Source: Alcaligenes sp. SORT26
GTDB taxonomy: Bacteria; Pseudomonadota; Gammaproteobacteria; Burkholderiales; Burkholderiaceae_B
Length of the DNA stretch: 64,000 nucleotides
Direction: 5' to 3'
NCBI RefSeq assembly: GCF_017377875.1
Contig: NZ_CP070975.1
Coordinates: 4,019,728 to 4,083,727 of the forward strand
Below are positions 8,420 to 17,069 of the stretch, one piece after another (the stretch's first letter is position 1; every line of letters begins with the position of its first letter). A model generated the notes under the pieces. It had not been told where the DNA came from. It saw nothing but the letters and a program-made list of their open reading frames with translations, and did no database searches. A program made the position numbers and the translations under genes.

Positions 8420-9829
8420 TTAGAGCGTGAAAGGAGCAATAAGAATAGCAATCGTCAAAATGACGGTGCCAATCAAAAAGGCTACGACGGTAAAGCCCAT
8501 CACTTGTCGCACATTCAGGCGGGCAATGGCCAGTACGGGCAGGAGCCAGAAGGGCTGGATCATATTGGCAACGGCTTCACCAAAGGCTACGGCCATGGAC
8601 ATCAGACCCAGATAGGCGGGACTGTCCTGACCAATCGCCAGAGCGGACTGCACGGCAATCGGGCCTTGTACCCCCCAGTGCCCGCCACCCGAAGGGACAA
8701 ACAGCGAGATGATGATGGAGGCGATGAAGGTCAAAAAGGGCAGGGTGTACTCGTTGGCGCCGGTGACCAGGGCCGAAGACAGGATCTCTTCCAGCGCACG
8801 GCCGCCATCCATGGGGATATAGGCCAGCAAACCCATGATGCCGCCGTATAGCGGATATTGCAGAATCAGCGGACCAGCGGTCTTGGCGGACTCGACAAAC
8901 GCTTTGATAAAGCGGATAGGGGTCCAGTGCAGCAGGGCACCGGTCACGGTGAACAGCATGATCATGGATGAGATGTTCAGCGCAAAGCCGCTGCGCACGA
9001 AGTAGTACATACCCGCGGCAAAGAACAGCACATTCAGAATCCACAGGTTTTCCAGCTTTTCAGCGGGGGTCTTGGGCTTGTCTTTGGGCAGGTCTTTTTC
9101 AATGTCAGCAAAGACGGCTGGATCGGGCGGCAAGGCGTAGTCCGGCTCCATGCGCCAGATGGTCAGAAACAGCAGAATGATCAAGGCTACAACCGGAATC
9201 CAGCTATAGGGCTGGAAGATGGTCAGGCTGAAAGGCACCGTCATGCCCGTCAGTTGATGGATGACGTTGATGGGACTGCTTGGGTCGGTATTGGCCAGGG
9301 CAATAGAGCTGGACAAACCTTGAGTCCAGAGCAGATAGCCCATATAGCCCGAGGCAATCAGATACCCGAAATGCACATTGGGCAGACGACGGGCGACTTG
9401 TCGGGCCACCAGCGCACCGGCCACCAGACCCAGGCCCCAGTTCAGCAGGCAGAAGATCGAGCCTACGGCAAAGCACAGCAGGGCACCTTCAACTTGAGTG
9501 CGGGCGCGGGACGCCAGCCAGATGATGGCGCGTTTCAAGGGTGGTGCTTCGGCCAGGGTGTAGCCCGTCACCAGAATCAGCACCATTTGCAGAGCAAAAG
9601 TGAAAATGCTTTTGGGGCCCCATACGCCGCGATACCAGGCATCCACCATTCCTCCTGGGGTGGCGCCATCGACAAACAGGGCAATCAATCCAACAACCAG
9701 CAAACTCAGGATGACCGCAAATAAATACGGGTCGGGCATCCATTTTTCTACGTAACGCACGCAGATATTGGTGAAACGGGTTAGCAAGTTTGGCCTGGGT
9801 TTGGCCGAGATGGTAGCAGTGGTGTTCAT
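8420..9829 (-). CDS. AtoE-family short-chain fatty acid/carboxylate transporter
   Basis: An integral membrane protein of 469 residues with about 12 hydrophobic segments and the characteristic FVPSGGGHWGVQGPI motif of the AtoE (short-chain fatty acid transporter) family near residue 381. AtoE moves acetoacetate and short fatty acids in E. coli. Here it is the first gene of the malonate operon, which lacks the usual malonate carriers mdcF or mdcLM/madLM. I therefore infer that it imports malonate, malonamate or a related acid. Its start lies after a 465-base regulatory gap. The closely coupled amidase suggests that transporter and amidase share a substrate. Confidence 0.88.
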   Translation of the reverse strand: MNTTATISAKPRPNLLTRFTNICVRYVEKWMPDPYLFAVILSLLVVGLIALFVDGATPGGMVDAWYRGVWGPKSIFTFALQMVLILVTGYTLAEAPPLKRAIIWLASRARTQVEGALLCFAVGSIFCLLNWGLGLVAGALVARQVARRLPNVHFGYLIASGYMGYLLWTQGLSSSIALANTDPSSPINVIHQLTGMTVPFSLTIFQPYSWIPVVALIILLFLTIWRMEPDYALPPDPAVFADIEKDLPKDKPKTPAEKLENLWILNVLFFAAGMYYFVRSGFALNISSMIMLFTVTGALLHWTPIRFIKAFVESAKTAGPLILQYPLYGGIMGLLAYIPMDGGRALEEILSSALVTGANEYTLPFLTFIASIIISLFVPSGGGHWGVQGPIAVQSALAIGQDSPAYLGLMSMAVAFGEAVANMIQPFWLLPVLAIARLNVRQVMGFTVVAFLIGTVILTIAILIAPFTL

Positions 9830-10212
9830 AATGAACTTATCCTTGTTTTTGTCTCCCCGACCTGGCTAGTGGGTCGGCTTCTGGATTCGGATGCTGGATA
9901 CACAGTCCCGCTAGCGCGTACTCCTCGGTGTTGACTGTTGCCTGTATCTCGCCTTCCTTGTTTTTATGGCGTGCCCCTTAGGGGGCTTATCGTTGTGCCC
10001 ACAAGATAGCGACAGGCCCGGCAGGGGATCAATAAAGCAAATGTCGGTTTATTTACGCGAGGCGAAACGATGGCGCGTTAACCCTAGGGAGATAAGGGTG
10101 TGCAGGCGTTTGTACAGGCGGCTTTGGGTATAAAGCGGGCTGTTTTCTTGAAGGCGGGGGTATTTAACTAAAACGAACTGATTAGAGGATCAGTTGGAGG
10201 GGGGAGGTGCGA
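9830..10212. promoter_or_regulatory. Intergenic region upstream of the malonate operon
   Basis: About 380 bases with no convincing gene on either strand. It must hold the promoter of the atoE-amidase-mdc operon on the minus strand. I could not pick a confident -35/-10 pair. It contains a GC-rich hairpin-forming stretch near 9974-9987 and a perfect spaced palindrome at 10176-10195 that is listed separately. The malonate-responsive control most likely acts here. Confidence 0.5.
10176..10195. promoter_or_regulatory. Palindrome AACTGAT-N6-ATCAGTT, candidate operator
   Basis: Two perfect 7-base inverted arms are separated by TAGAGG. The site lies between the IclR gene end and the atoE start, well upstream of the operon. 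It could be the binding site of either the IclR or the LysR regulator, or of neither. There is no T-run next to it, so a terminator role is unlikely. Confidence 0.35.
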
Positions 10213-10247
10213 GATATAAAAAAGCACACAGGAAATTCTGTGTGCTT
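10213..10247 (-). terminator. Rho-independent terminator of the iclR gene
   Basis: A perfect 10-base stem (AAGCACACAG / CTGTGTGCTT at 10222-10231 and 10238-10247) with a 6-base loop is followed, on the minus strand, by a T-rich stretch. It lies about 50 bases after the IclR stop, so the regulator is transcribed separately from the malonate operon. Confidence 0.85.
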
Positions 10248-10294
10248 GAGGGGGAGATATTGCAGACGTCCAAGTAAGGAGGCGTCCGCCTTAT

Positions 10295-11065
10295 TTAAAA
10301 TTTGTCGGCCACTGAATCCAGTGCATCGCGCAGTAAACCGGCAATTTCTTTTTGGCGTGGTGCTGGCATGCGCTCGGTAATGGCGGTGACACTCATGGCC
10401 AGAATCGGGCGGCCTTTATGGTCGCACAGGGCACAGCCCACACCCAAGGCACCACGTACCGCGTAGTTGCCGACGACCGAGTAGCCACGAATACGGGTGT
10501 TGGTGACCAGTTGGCGCATCTCGCGTTGAGTCATGCCGCCGTACTGGTCAAGCTGATTGGCATTGCGCTCGATAATCTGTTCGATGGCCTCGTCGCCCAA
10601 GGTCGCCAGATAGGCCATGCCACCGGAACCCACCCCTAAAGGCTGGCGTTTGCCTACATAGGTCGCCAGAATCTGCACCGGGTAGGGGCCGATTTCGCGC
10701 CACAGGCTGATGGAGTCATCACCATCGCGTCCCACCAGAAAGACCGCATCGCCGGTAAGCTGAGCCAGCTCCTGCATGATGGGCTGCATGATGGTGACAC
10801 GCGGGTCCAGTCCAAACAGGCCCTGATCCTGGCGCGTGGCGCTGTAACGGCGGCTATGGCTGCTGTTTTGCACCAGACCGTGATCGATCAGGGCGGCCAG
10901 CAGTCTATAGATCGTGGGGCGCTGCAATTGGGTGGCGCGCGACAGGTCAGTCACGCTCAATCCTTTGCCTTGATGATTTTGCAAAGTCTTGAGCACCAGC
11001 AGGCCGCGTTGCAAGGTACGCGGCCCGGCCTGATCCTGCGGTTCTACGGTCTCGGGAGTGTTCAT
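10295..11065 (-). CDS. IclR-family transcriptional regulator
   Basis: A 256-residue protein with an N-terminal winged helix-turn-helix (LQRGLLVLKTL to RPTIYRLLAALIDHGLV, residues 18-65) and a C-terminal IclR effector domain (DAVFLVGRDGDD, GVGSGGMAYLA, RGALGVGCALCD). IclR proteins usually control catabolic operons in response to small carboxylates. It is on the same strand as, and just upstream of, the atoE-amidase-mdc operon but has its own terminator. A role in controlling that operon, perhaps in response to the amide or acid substrate, is an inference from position. Confidence 0.9.
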   Translation of the reverse strand: MNTPETVEPQDQAGPRTLQRGLLVLKTLQNHQGKGLSVTDLSRATQLQRPTIYRLLAALIDHGLVQNSSHSRRYSATRQDQGLFGLDPRVTIMQPIMQELAQLTGDAVFLVGRDGDDSISLWREIGPYPVQILATYVGKRQPLGVGSGGMAYLATLGDEAIEQIIERNANQLDQYGGMTQREMRQLVTNTRIRGYSVVGNYAVRGALGVGCALCDHKGRPILAMSVTAITERMPAPRQKEIAGLLRDALDSVADKF

Positions 11066-11158
11066 GCTTGAAAACAGCTAATGCTTACCGAAAAGTAACT
11101 CAGTAAGAATATACGCCAGCCGAGAAAGTGTCCACTGCGTGATCGCTCATTAAAGACA

Positions 11159-11182
11159 ATGCCCGCTGGGTGCAGCGGGCAT
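11159..11182 (-). terminator. Probable terminator downstream of trmJ
   Basis: A 9-base inverted repeat (ATGCCCGCT / AGCGGGCAT) with a 6-base loop lies 27 bases after the trmJ stop. On the minus strand it is followed by TGTCTTTA, an imperfect T-tract, so termination may be partial. Confidence 0.6.
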
Positions 11183-11209
11183 GGGGGACAGAGCCGTTGA
11201 GTGCGGGCT

Positions 11210-12058
11210 TTAGCGGTGTTCCGGGCCTGCCGACTCGTCCTTGCGCTGTTCGGGGATGGGGTGGCCCGCCGTTTTCGCGGTCTTGATCATGGCGGTACAC
11301 AGGCCGCGCAACATATCAACCTCGTCCAAACTAAGCTGGGCACGTCCGAACAGGTGCTGCATGCGGGGCACCAGCTTCTTGGGGTGTTTGGGGTCCAGAA
11401 ACTTGACGCTTTCAATGGCCTGCTCCCAGTGCTGCAGCAAGGCTTGCACCTTGGCCTGAGGGGCCAGCTCTTTACCGGGATCTGCTTTACCGTCGGTATT
11501 AGGCAACAAGCTGGCACCGCTTTCGGCCAGTAGGGCATAGCGCAATTCCCAGGCAGCCAGTTGCAGAGCCTGGGCGACATTCAGGGAGCTGTACTCAGGA
11601 TTGGCCGGAATATGGCACACATACTGGCACTGGCTGATGTGATCATTGGTCAGGCCCACACGTTCGGTGCCCAACACAATCGCGACCGTGCCTGCATGTT
11701 GGCGCAGGTGTTCACGGCTCAGTTCGGCAGTCTGGCGAATATCCGCGGCCGGTGGTCCCAGGTAGCGGGGGCGGGCCGTCAGGGCGAATGCCAGGGTGAC
11801 GGGTTCCAGTGCATGCGCCAGGGTAGGAACAATCGTTGCCCGCTCCAAAACGTCTACGGCACCGCTGGCCAGCGAGATTGCCTGAGGGTTTTGTGCAACG
11901 TCCGGGTCCAGCGGGTCGACCAGACATAAGTCGCCAAAGCCCATGGTTTTGATCGCTCGCGCTGCTGCGCCCACGTTTCCAGGGTGGCTGGGTTGCACCA
12001 TAATGAAGCGAACCCGGTGAAAATTATCATCAAATGCCGATGCTTGCGTCTGAGTCAT
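11210..12058 (-). CDS. trmJ: tRNA (cytidine/uridine-2'-O-)-methyltransferase
   Basis: A SpoU/TrmH-superfamily (SPOUT) enzyme of 282 residues. It should methylate the 2'-O of residue 32 in tRNA using S-adenosylmethionine. Knot motifs are VQPSHPGNVGAAARAIKTMGF near residue 21, VAIVLGTERVGL near 125 and NPEYSSLNVAQALQ near 152. The last is typical of TrmJ rather than of ribosomal methylases. A C-terminal extension of about 100 residues matches the TrmJ dimerisation region. It is divergent from suhB with a 108-base shared promoter region, a gene pair also common in other proteobacteria. Confidence 0.92.
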   Translation of the reverse strand: MTQTQASAFDDNFHRVRFIMVQPSHPGNVGAAARAIKTMGFGDLCLVDPLDPDVAQNPQAISLASGAVDVLERATIVPTLAHALEPVTLAFALTARPRYLGPPAADIRQTAELSREHLRQHAGTVAIVLGTERVGLTNDHISQCQYVCHIPANPEYSSLNVAQALQLAAWELRYALLAESGASLLPNTDGKADPGKELAPQAKVQALLQHWEQAIESVKFLDPKHPKKLVPRMQHLFGRAQLSLDEVDMLRGLCTAMIKTAKTAGHPIPEQRKDESAGPEHR

Positions 12059-12166
12059 TTAAAATAGCTACTTTGAAGCTACGCTTCCTGTGTCTGCTCA
12101 CGCGATTTTGCCCTGCAACAGGGCACGCCAGGCAGGCTCAATTATTGTTAAAAAAACGGAATTTCC

Positions 12167-12958
12167 ATGCACCCGATGCTCAATACCGCCATCAAGGCGG
12201 CTCGCCGTGCCGGCACCATTATCTCTCGCGCCAGTCTAGACCTCCAGCACCTGTCGGTTGCGCGTAAAGGCCCTAAAGATTATGTCACGGAAGTGGATCG
12301 CGCAGCAGAGGAAGCCATCATTGAAGTGTTGAGCGAAGCCTATCCCGACCACGGTTTCATTGGCGAGGAAACGGGCGAGCGCCCACCGCTGGAACCCGCA
12401 GGCGAAGGCACTCCTGAATACCAGTGGGTGATTGATCCGCTGGATGGCACCACCAACTTTATCCACGGTTTTCCTTGCTACGCCATTTCGATTGCATTGA
12501 TGCACCGCGGTCAGGCTGCCCATGCCGTTATTTATGACACCACCCGCAACGAGTTGTTTACTGCCAGCCGTGGGGGCGGTGCTTTCCTGAACGATCGCCG
12601 TATTCGCGTGTCGGGCCAGACCCGTTACCACGACGCCTTGATCGGTGCACACGTGCCAGATTCGGGCGCAGGCGTGAAATCCACCTCCCCATTTGCCGAT
12701 ATGCTGGCCGAATGTGCGGCCGTGCGTCGCGTGGGTGCAACGGTTTTGGATCTGGCCTATGTGGCTGCCGGTCGTCTGGATGGCTTTTGCGCCGTCAACC
12801 TGAAACCTTGGGATCTGGCTGCCGGCACCTTGCTGGTGACTGAAGCCGGTGGCCTGGTGGGCGACTTTGAAGGCGAACAAACCTGGAAAGAAACCGGCAA
12901 CGTGATTGCCGCCAGTCCGAAGATCTTTATTCAGATGCTGTCGCACCTGCAAGATTAA
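12167..12958 (+). CDS. suhB: Inositol-1-monophosphatase family protein SuhB
   Basis: The protein has 263 residues. Metal-binding motifs of the family are visible: GEET with Glu67, DPLDGTTNF (Asp90, Asp93) and the C-terminal WDLAAGTLLVTEAGG. SuhB has inositol monophosphatase activity and in E. coli also joins the ribosomal RNA antitermination complex. The upstream gap contains a small GCCCTG-CAA-CAGGGC palindrome (12110-12124) of unknown role. A strong terminator follows 10 bases after the stop, so it is probably a single-gene unit. Confidence 0.93.
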   Translation: MHPMLNTAIKAARRAGTIISRASLDLQHLSVARKGPKDYVTEVDRAAEEAIIEVLSEAYPDHGFIGEETGERPPLEPAGEGTPEYQWVIDPLDGTTNFIHGFPCYAISIALMHRGQAAHAVIYDTTRNELFTASRGGGAFLNDRRIRVSGQTRYHDALIGAHVPDSGAGVKSTSPFADMLAECAAVRRVGATVLDLAYVAAGRLDGFCAVNLKPWDLAAGTLLVTEAGGLVGDFEGEQTWKETGNVIAASPKIFIQMLSHLQD

Positions 12959-12967
12959 GAACCTAGA

Positions 12968-12993
12968 CCCCGGCACTGCCGGGGTGTTCTTTT
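12968..12993 (+). terminator. Rho-independent terminator after suhB
   Basis: A 7-base GC stem (CCCCGGC / GCCGGGG) with a 3-base loop is followed by TGTTCTTTT. It lies 10 bases after the suhB stop and ends just before the ribosome binding site of the next gene. Confidence 0.85.
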
Positions 12994-13016
12994 AATCACA
13001 GCGCCAAGGAGCTGAG

Positions 13017-14600
13017 ATGGAGTGGTTGATGGACCCGACCGCCTGGGTCGGGTTACTCACACTGGTAGTGCTGGAAATTGTGTTGGGCATCGATAACCTG
13101 GTGTTCATTGCAATTTTGGTCGACAAGCTGCCCCCCGCGCAGCGCGATCGGGCTCGTGTGCTGGGCCTGTCGCTGGCCTTGCTGATGCGCCTTGGCCTGT
13201 TGACGGTCATGTCCTTCCTGGTGCAGTTGACCGATCCTTTGGTGTCCGTCCTGGGCCTGGATTTCTCAGGCCGTGATCTGATCATGATCGTGGGCGGTTT
13301 CTTCTTGCTGTTCAAAGGCACGCTGGAACTGCACGAGCGTATTGAAAACCGCAGTGCCCATGCCTCCGGTTCGCGCATGTATGCCAGCTTCTGGGTCATC
13401 GTGGCGCAGATTGTGGTGCTTGATGCGGTGTTCTCCATCGACGCGGTGATTACCGCTGTCGGCATGGTGGAACACCTGCCCATCATGATGGCCGCGGTGG
13501 TTATTGCGATTGGCATCATGCTGGTGGCCTCCAAGCCCCTGACGATTTATATCAACAGCCGACCCACGGTGGTGATTCTGTGCCTGGGCTTTTTGTTGAT
13601 GATCGGCTTTTCCCTGCTGGTGGAAGGCTTTGGCGTTCATGTACCCAAGGGTTACCTGTACGCAGCCATTTCCTTCTCCATCCTGATCGAAATGTTCAAC
13701 CAGTTGGCGCGGCGCAAGTTGCGTTTGCTGCAAGCGGGTCGCCCCATGCGTGAACGGACGGCCGAGGCTGTCTTGCGTATGTTGGGCAAACGCCCGGCCT
13801 CGGGGGAGGCCACGACTGGGCCGGATTTGCCCGGCAGTGGCGAGCAAGTGGTGTTTGGTCAGGAAGAACGCAATATGGTCAGCGGCGTGCTGACCTTGTC
13901 CGAGCGCACCGTGCATTCGGTGATGACGCCGCGTAACGCCATTACCTGGGTCAATATTCAGGACTCTCCGGAAGTCCTGCGCGAAAAAATGACGCAGGAA
14001 CCTCATAGCATGGTGCCGGTCTGTCGCGGTTCGCTTGATGAGGTTATTGGCATTGGTCGAAGCAAAGAGTTACTGGCAGACCTGCTGATTCATGGTCATA
14101 TCCGTGTGGACCAATTACGTCAGCCGGTCTTTGTGTATGAGTCCATCGGGATTTTGGACCTGATGGAAACCATCAAGCAAAGTCGTGGGCAGTTGGTGAT
14201 GGTCACTGACGAGTTCGGCACAATTGAAGGGCTGGTCACGCCTCTGGATATTTTCGAGGCAATTGCGGGCGATTTCCCCAGCGAGGATGAATCCCCCGAT
14301 ATCGTCCAGGAGTCTCAGGATCACTGGCTGCTGGACGGCTCTACCGACTTGCATCATCTGGAGCAAATGCTGGGGGTAGATGGTCTGGTGGACGAAGAGG
14401 AAGAATATGCCACCCTGGCGGGCTATCTGCTGACGCGTTTTGGTCAGTTGCCCAAGGTGGGCGATGTGTGTGTTCTTGAGCAGAGCGATGCGGTTTATCG
14501 CTTCAAGGTTGAAGAGCTGGAAGGGCGTCGTATTTCCCAGGTCAGCCTGGAGCGCGTGCCCTACGATGATGAACAAATCGATCCGTTCCTGGCGTCTTAA
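13017..14600 (+). CDS. TerC-family membrane protein with CBS pair and CorC/HlyC domain
   Basis: The protein has 527 residues. The first 235 form a TerC-type membrane domain with seven hydrophobic segments and the conserved acidic motifs EIVLGIDN (about residue 20) and DAVFSIDAV (about residue 138). Two CBS repeats follow (about 295-415, [11 protein letters not shown] and [22 protein letters not shown]) and then a CorC/HlyC transporter-associated domain ([13 protein letters not shown] onward). The same architecture occurs in E. coli YegH and YoaE. TerC proteins are linked to metal efflux, for example manganese, but the substrate of this subfamily is not settled. An AAGGAG ribosome site precedes the ATG. 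Confidence 0.9.
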   Translation: MEWLMDPTAWVGLLTLVVLEIVLGIDNLVFIAILVDKLPPAQRDRARVLGLSLALLMRLGLLTVMSFLVQLTDPLVSVLGLDFSGRDLIMIVGGFFLLFKGTLELHERIENRSAHASGSRMYASFWVIVAQIVVLDAVFSIDAVITAVGMVEHLPIMMAAVVIAIGIMLVASKPLTIYINSRPTVVILCLGFLLMIGFSLLVEGFGVHVPKGYLYAAISFSILIEMFNQLARRKLRLLQAGRPMRERTAEAVLRMLGKRPASGEATTGPDLPGSGEQVVFGQEERNMVSGVLTLSERTVHSVMTPRNAITWVNIQDSPEVLREKMTQEPHSMVPVCRGSLDEVIGIGRSKELLADLLIHGHIRVDQLRQPVFVYESIGILDLMETIKQSRGQLVMVTDEFGTIEGLVTPLDIFEAIAGDFPSEDESPDIVQESQDHWLLDGSTDLHHLEQMLGVDGLVDEEEEYATLAGYLLTRFGQLPKVGDVCVLEQSDAVYRFKVEELEGRRISQVSLERVPYDDEQIDPFLAS

Positions 14601-14626
14601 TTTTTATTGGCTTTGATTCACGCAAC

Positions 14627-15487
14627 ATGACTGAGCAAACTATCTATCTGCTGAAAGCCCTGTTTCTGGGGATTGTTGAAGGCATTACGGAATTTATCCC
14701 GGTCTCCAGTACGGCACACTTGCTGATTCTGGGCTCCTGGATTGATTTTTCATCGGGTGATGCCAAGGTGTTCGAGGTCGTGATTCAGTTCGGTTCGATT
14801 CTGGCCGTGGTCTGGATTTTCCGCGCCCGCCTGATTCAACTGATCATGGGAACCTTGCGCGGTGACCGCACCGAGATGATGTTCACGCGCAATCTGCTGA
14901 TTGCCTTTTTGCCCGCTGCAGTGATTGGCGCTTTGACAATTCAGTATGTAAAAGCGCTGTTCCATCACCAGATTGTGTTTGTATTCACACTGGTGTTGGG
15001 TGGCCTGCTGATGTTGTGGGTAGAGCGCAAGCCGCAGTATGCGAAAAATACGTCCGAGACGGATCAGGGTGAAACGGCGACCTCACAAAAGGCCACCGCC
15101 TTTGCTTTGGAAGAAATCACCTGGAAGCAGGCTTTGGTAGTGGGCTTTGCGCAATGTGTGGCGATGGTGCCCGGTACGTCGCGCTCTGGCGCCACGATTA
15201 TTGGCGGTATGCTGGCGGGTATTCAGCGCAAGACTGCCACGGAGTTTTCTTTCTTCCTGGCTATGCCCACCATGTTGGCCGCCACAGTGTATGACCTGTA
15301 TCGCAATGGTGCGTCTTTAAGTGCTGATCAAAGCACCGCGATTATTGTGGGTTTTGTTGCAGCGTTTTTTAGTGCGCTGTTCCTGGTGAAGGCGGTGCTG
15401 CGTTTTGTGTCCAGCCGTACTTATCGTCCCTTTGCCTGGTATCGCATTGCGCTGGGCGGAGTACTGTTTGTGTGGCTGATGACGTAG
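14627..15487 (+). CDS. uppP: Undecaprenyl-diphosphatase
   Basis: A polytopic membrane protein of 286 residues that dephosphorylates undecaprenyl pyrophosphate to recycle the lipid carrier of cell-wall synthesis; overexpression gives bacitracin resistance. The two catalytic signatures are present: EGITEFIPVSSTAHLLILG (residues 18-36) and PGTSRSGATIIGG (about 181-193). It lies 26 bases after the TerC gene, so the two may be co-transcribed. A long-loop terminator follows. Confidence 0.95.
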   Translation: MTEQTIYLLKALFLGIVEGITEFIPVSSTAHLLILGSWIDFSSGDAKVFEVVIQFGSILAVVWIFRARLIQLIMGTLRGDRTEMMFTRNLLIAFLPAAVIGALTIQYVKALFHHQIVFVFTLVLGGLLMLWVERKPQYAKNTSETDQGETATSQKATAFALEEITWKQALVVGFAQCVAMVPGTSRSGATIIGGMLAGIQRKTATEFSFFLAMPTMLAATVYDLYRNGASLSADQSTAIIVGFVAAFFSALFLVKAVLRFVSSRTYRPFAWYRIALGGVLFVWLMT

Positions 15488-15513
15488 CCCTTTGCCGCTA
15501 TAAAGGTTTCGAG

Positions 15514-15550
15514 ATCCCCGCTTGGTTGACATGCCTCCGGGGATTTTTTA
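15514..15550 (+). terminator. Terminator after uppP
   Basis: A 7-base stem (ATCCCCG / CGGGGAT) encloses a 17-base loop and is followed directly by TTTTTTA. The loop is longer than usual but the T-run is good. Confidence 0.7.
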
Positions 15551-15597
15551 TTGGGCTGTTCTGAAGGGAACTTGAACCTAATTGGCTGGAGACGGAG

Positions 15598-16401
15598 TCA
15601 CACTTGCTGAGGTTTCAGCGTCTGGCACTGATCCTCTTTACCCCATTGGTGCAAGCAAAGTTGCGCACCTTCGATGCTGATATAACCGCCACGTTTGGCA
15701 CTGTCAGATTCGGCATCCCAATCCGGCAACACCCAACGGCGCACTGGCTCAAAGCCGGGAATATCATGCACTGCCGGTCTATGTGTATGGCCATGCACCA
15801 TGGCGTGCACAGGATGTGCCTCGCAGGTCGCAACAATAGCCGCTGGCTGCACATCCATAATCTCTTTGGACTTGTATTGCTTGCCGCGCTGGCTACCCGC
15901 ACGGGCTGAGTCGGCAATGCGCTGGCGCAGGCTCAAAGGGCAGGCCAGATACAGCTTTTGCAGCCAGGGTTTGCGTACCCAATAGCGAAAGCGTTGATAG
16001 GCCAGATCGTCCAGGCAATACTCATCGCCGTGCGACATCAAAACCAGACCGGCAGAGGTATCCAGGATTACTTGATCGGGCAATAGCGTGGCGTGGACAT
16101 GACGGGCGTAGGTCTGGCCCAGCAGGAAGTCGCGATTGCCGCGCATGAGATAAAGCGGGTGCTGCTGCGCAAACGTACGCAGCGCCTCACTGACTTGAGC
16201 CAGCCAGGGAGCAGGGTGGGCGATTTGATCGTCACCAATCCAGGCATTGAAAATATCACCGCCCAGAATCAAGGCATTGGCTTGATGCTGGGCGGAGTGC
16301 AGAAACTGCAAGAAATCCTGGACGGTGTCTGGATTGTCCGGACCCAAATGCAGGTCCGCGGCAATCCAGATAGTGCCCGAAAGCGTGAGCTTATTCGACA
16401 A
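15598..16401 (-). CDS. lpxH: UDP-2,3-diacylglucosamine diphosphatase
   Basis: A metallophosphoesterase of lipid A synthesis that splits UDP-2,3-diacylglucosamine to lipid X and UMP. Motifs in order are [35 protein letters not shown] and VHGHTHRP. The frame stays open to 16494, but the extra residues are a shadow of the cyclophilin gene. I chose the TTG at 16401, which gives 267 residues and begins [18 protein letters not shown]. This start overlaps the cyclophilin stop by 11 bases, and its ribosome site is weak, so the start is tentative. Translation may be coupled to the upstream gene. Confidence 0.9.
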   Translation of the reverse strand: MSNKLTLSGTIWIAADLHLGPDNPDTVQDFLQFLHSAQHQANALILGGDIFNAWIGDDQIAHPAPWLAQVSEALRTFAQQHPLYLMRGNRDFLLGQTYARHVHATLLPDQVILDTSAGLVLMSHGDEYCLDDLAYQRFRYWVRKPWLQKLYLACPLSLRQRIADSARAGSQRGKQYKSKEIMDVQPAAIVATCEAHPVHAMVHGHTHRPAVHDIPGFEPVRRWVLPDWDAESDSAKRGGYISIEGAQLCLHQWGKEDQCQTLKPQQV

Positions 16402-17038
16402 GCGTGGCTTTTTCCAGAACGACGTCTTCAACAGGCACGTCTTGGTGGAAGCCCTTGTTGCCGGTGCGCACGGTACGGATCTTGTCAACGACATCCATGC
16501 CTTCGATCACACGGCCAAATACGGCGTAGCCCCAGCCATTGGCGGTAGGAGCGGTGAAGTTCAGGAAGTCGTTGTCAGCGACGTTGATGAAGAACTGAGC
16601 CGTGGCCGAGTGTGGGTCGGATGTGCGAGCCATGGCCAGGGTGTACTTGTCGTTCTTCAGGCCGTTGTCGGCTTCGTTCTTGACAGGTGCGTTGGTGGCT
16701 TTCTGCTTCATGTCGGCCTCAAAACCGCCGCCCTGGATCATGAAGTTGTTGATCACGCGGTGAAACACGGTGCCGTCGTAAAAGCCGCTGGACACGTAGT
16801 CCACAAAGTTGGCTACGGTGTTAGGGGCTTTTTCTGCGTTCAGTTCGATCAGGATAGTGCCCTGATTCGTCTGCAGTTGGACGCGTGGAGAGGTGCTCAT
16901 AGAAGTGCCTTCAGAAGAAGTGGAAGAATCTGCTGCCATAGCCGGACTGCTCATCATAGGCATAGCCATACAGGCAGCAATAAGCAGGGTGCGCAAGCCG
17001 CGAGCCTGATCACACCATTGAAATGTGCTTGCAAACAT
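16391..17038 (-). CDS. Cyclophilin-type peptidyl-prolyl cis-trans isomerase with signal peptide
   Basis: The protein has 215 residues. Residues 1-36 form a signal peptide ([23 protein letters not shown]), then a short Ser/Thr-rich linker, then a full cyclophilin domain with [29 protein letters not shown] and [15 protein letters not shown]. The long form should fold proteins in the periplasm. An internal ATG at 16900 ([14 protein letters not shown]) has GAAGG 7 bases in front and would give a 169-residue cytoplasmic form like PpiB. The first ATG has no clear ribosome site. Related bacteria often carry ppiA and ppiB side by side here, so this could be a merged or dual-start version. It overlaps lpxH. 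Confidence 0.88.
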   Translation of the reverse strand: MFASTFQWCDQARGLRTLLIAACMAMPMMSSPAMAADSSTSSEGTSMSTSPRVQLQTNQGTILIELNAEKAPNTVANFVDYVSSGFYDGTVFHRVINNFMIQGGGFEADMKQKATNAPVKNEADNGLKNDKYTLAMARTSDPHSATAQFFINVADNDFLNFTAPTANGWGYAVFGRVIEGMDVVDKIRTVRTGNKGFHQDVPVEDVVLEKATLVE

Positions 17039-17069
17039 AAGATAGGGACAACCCAGTCAAGGAAAAATC

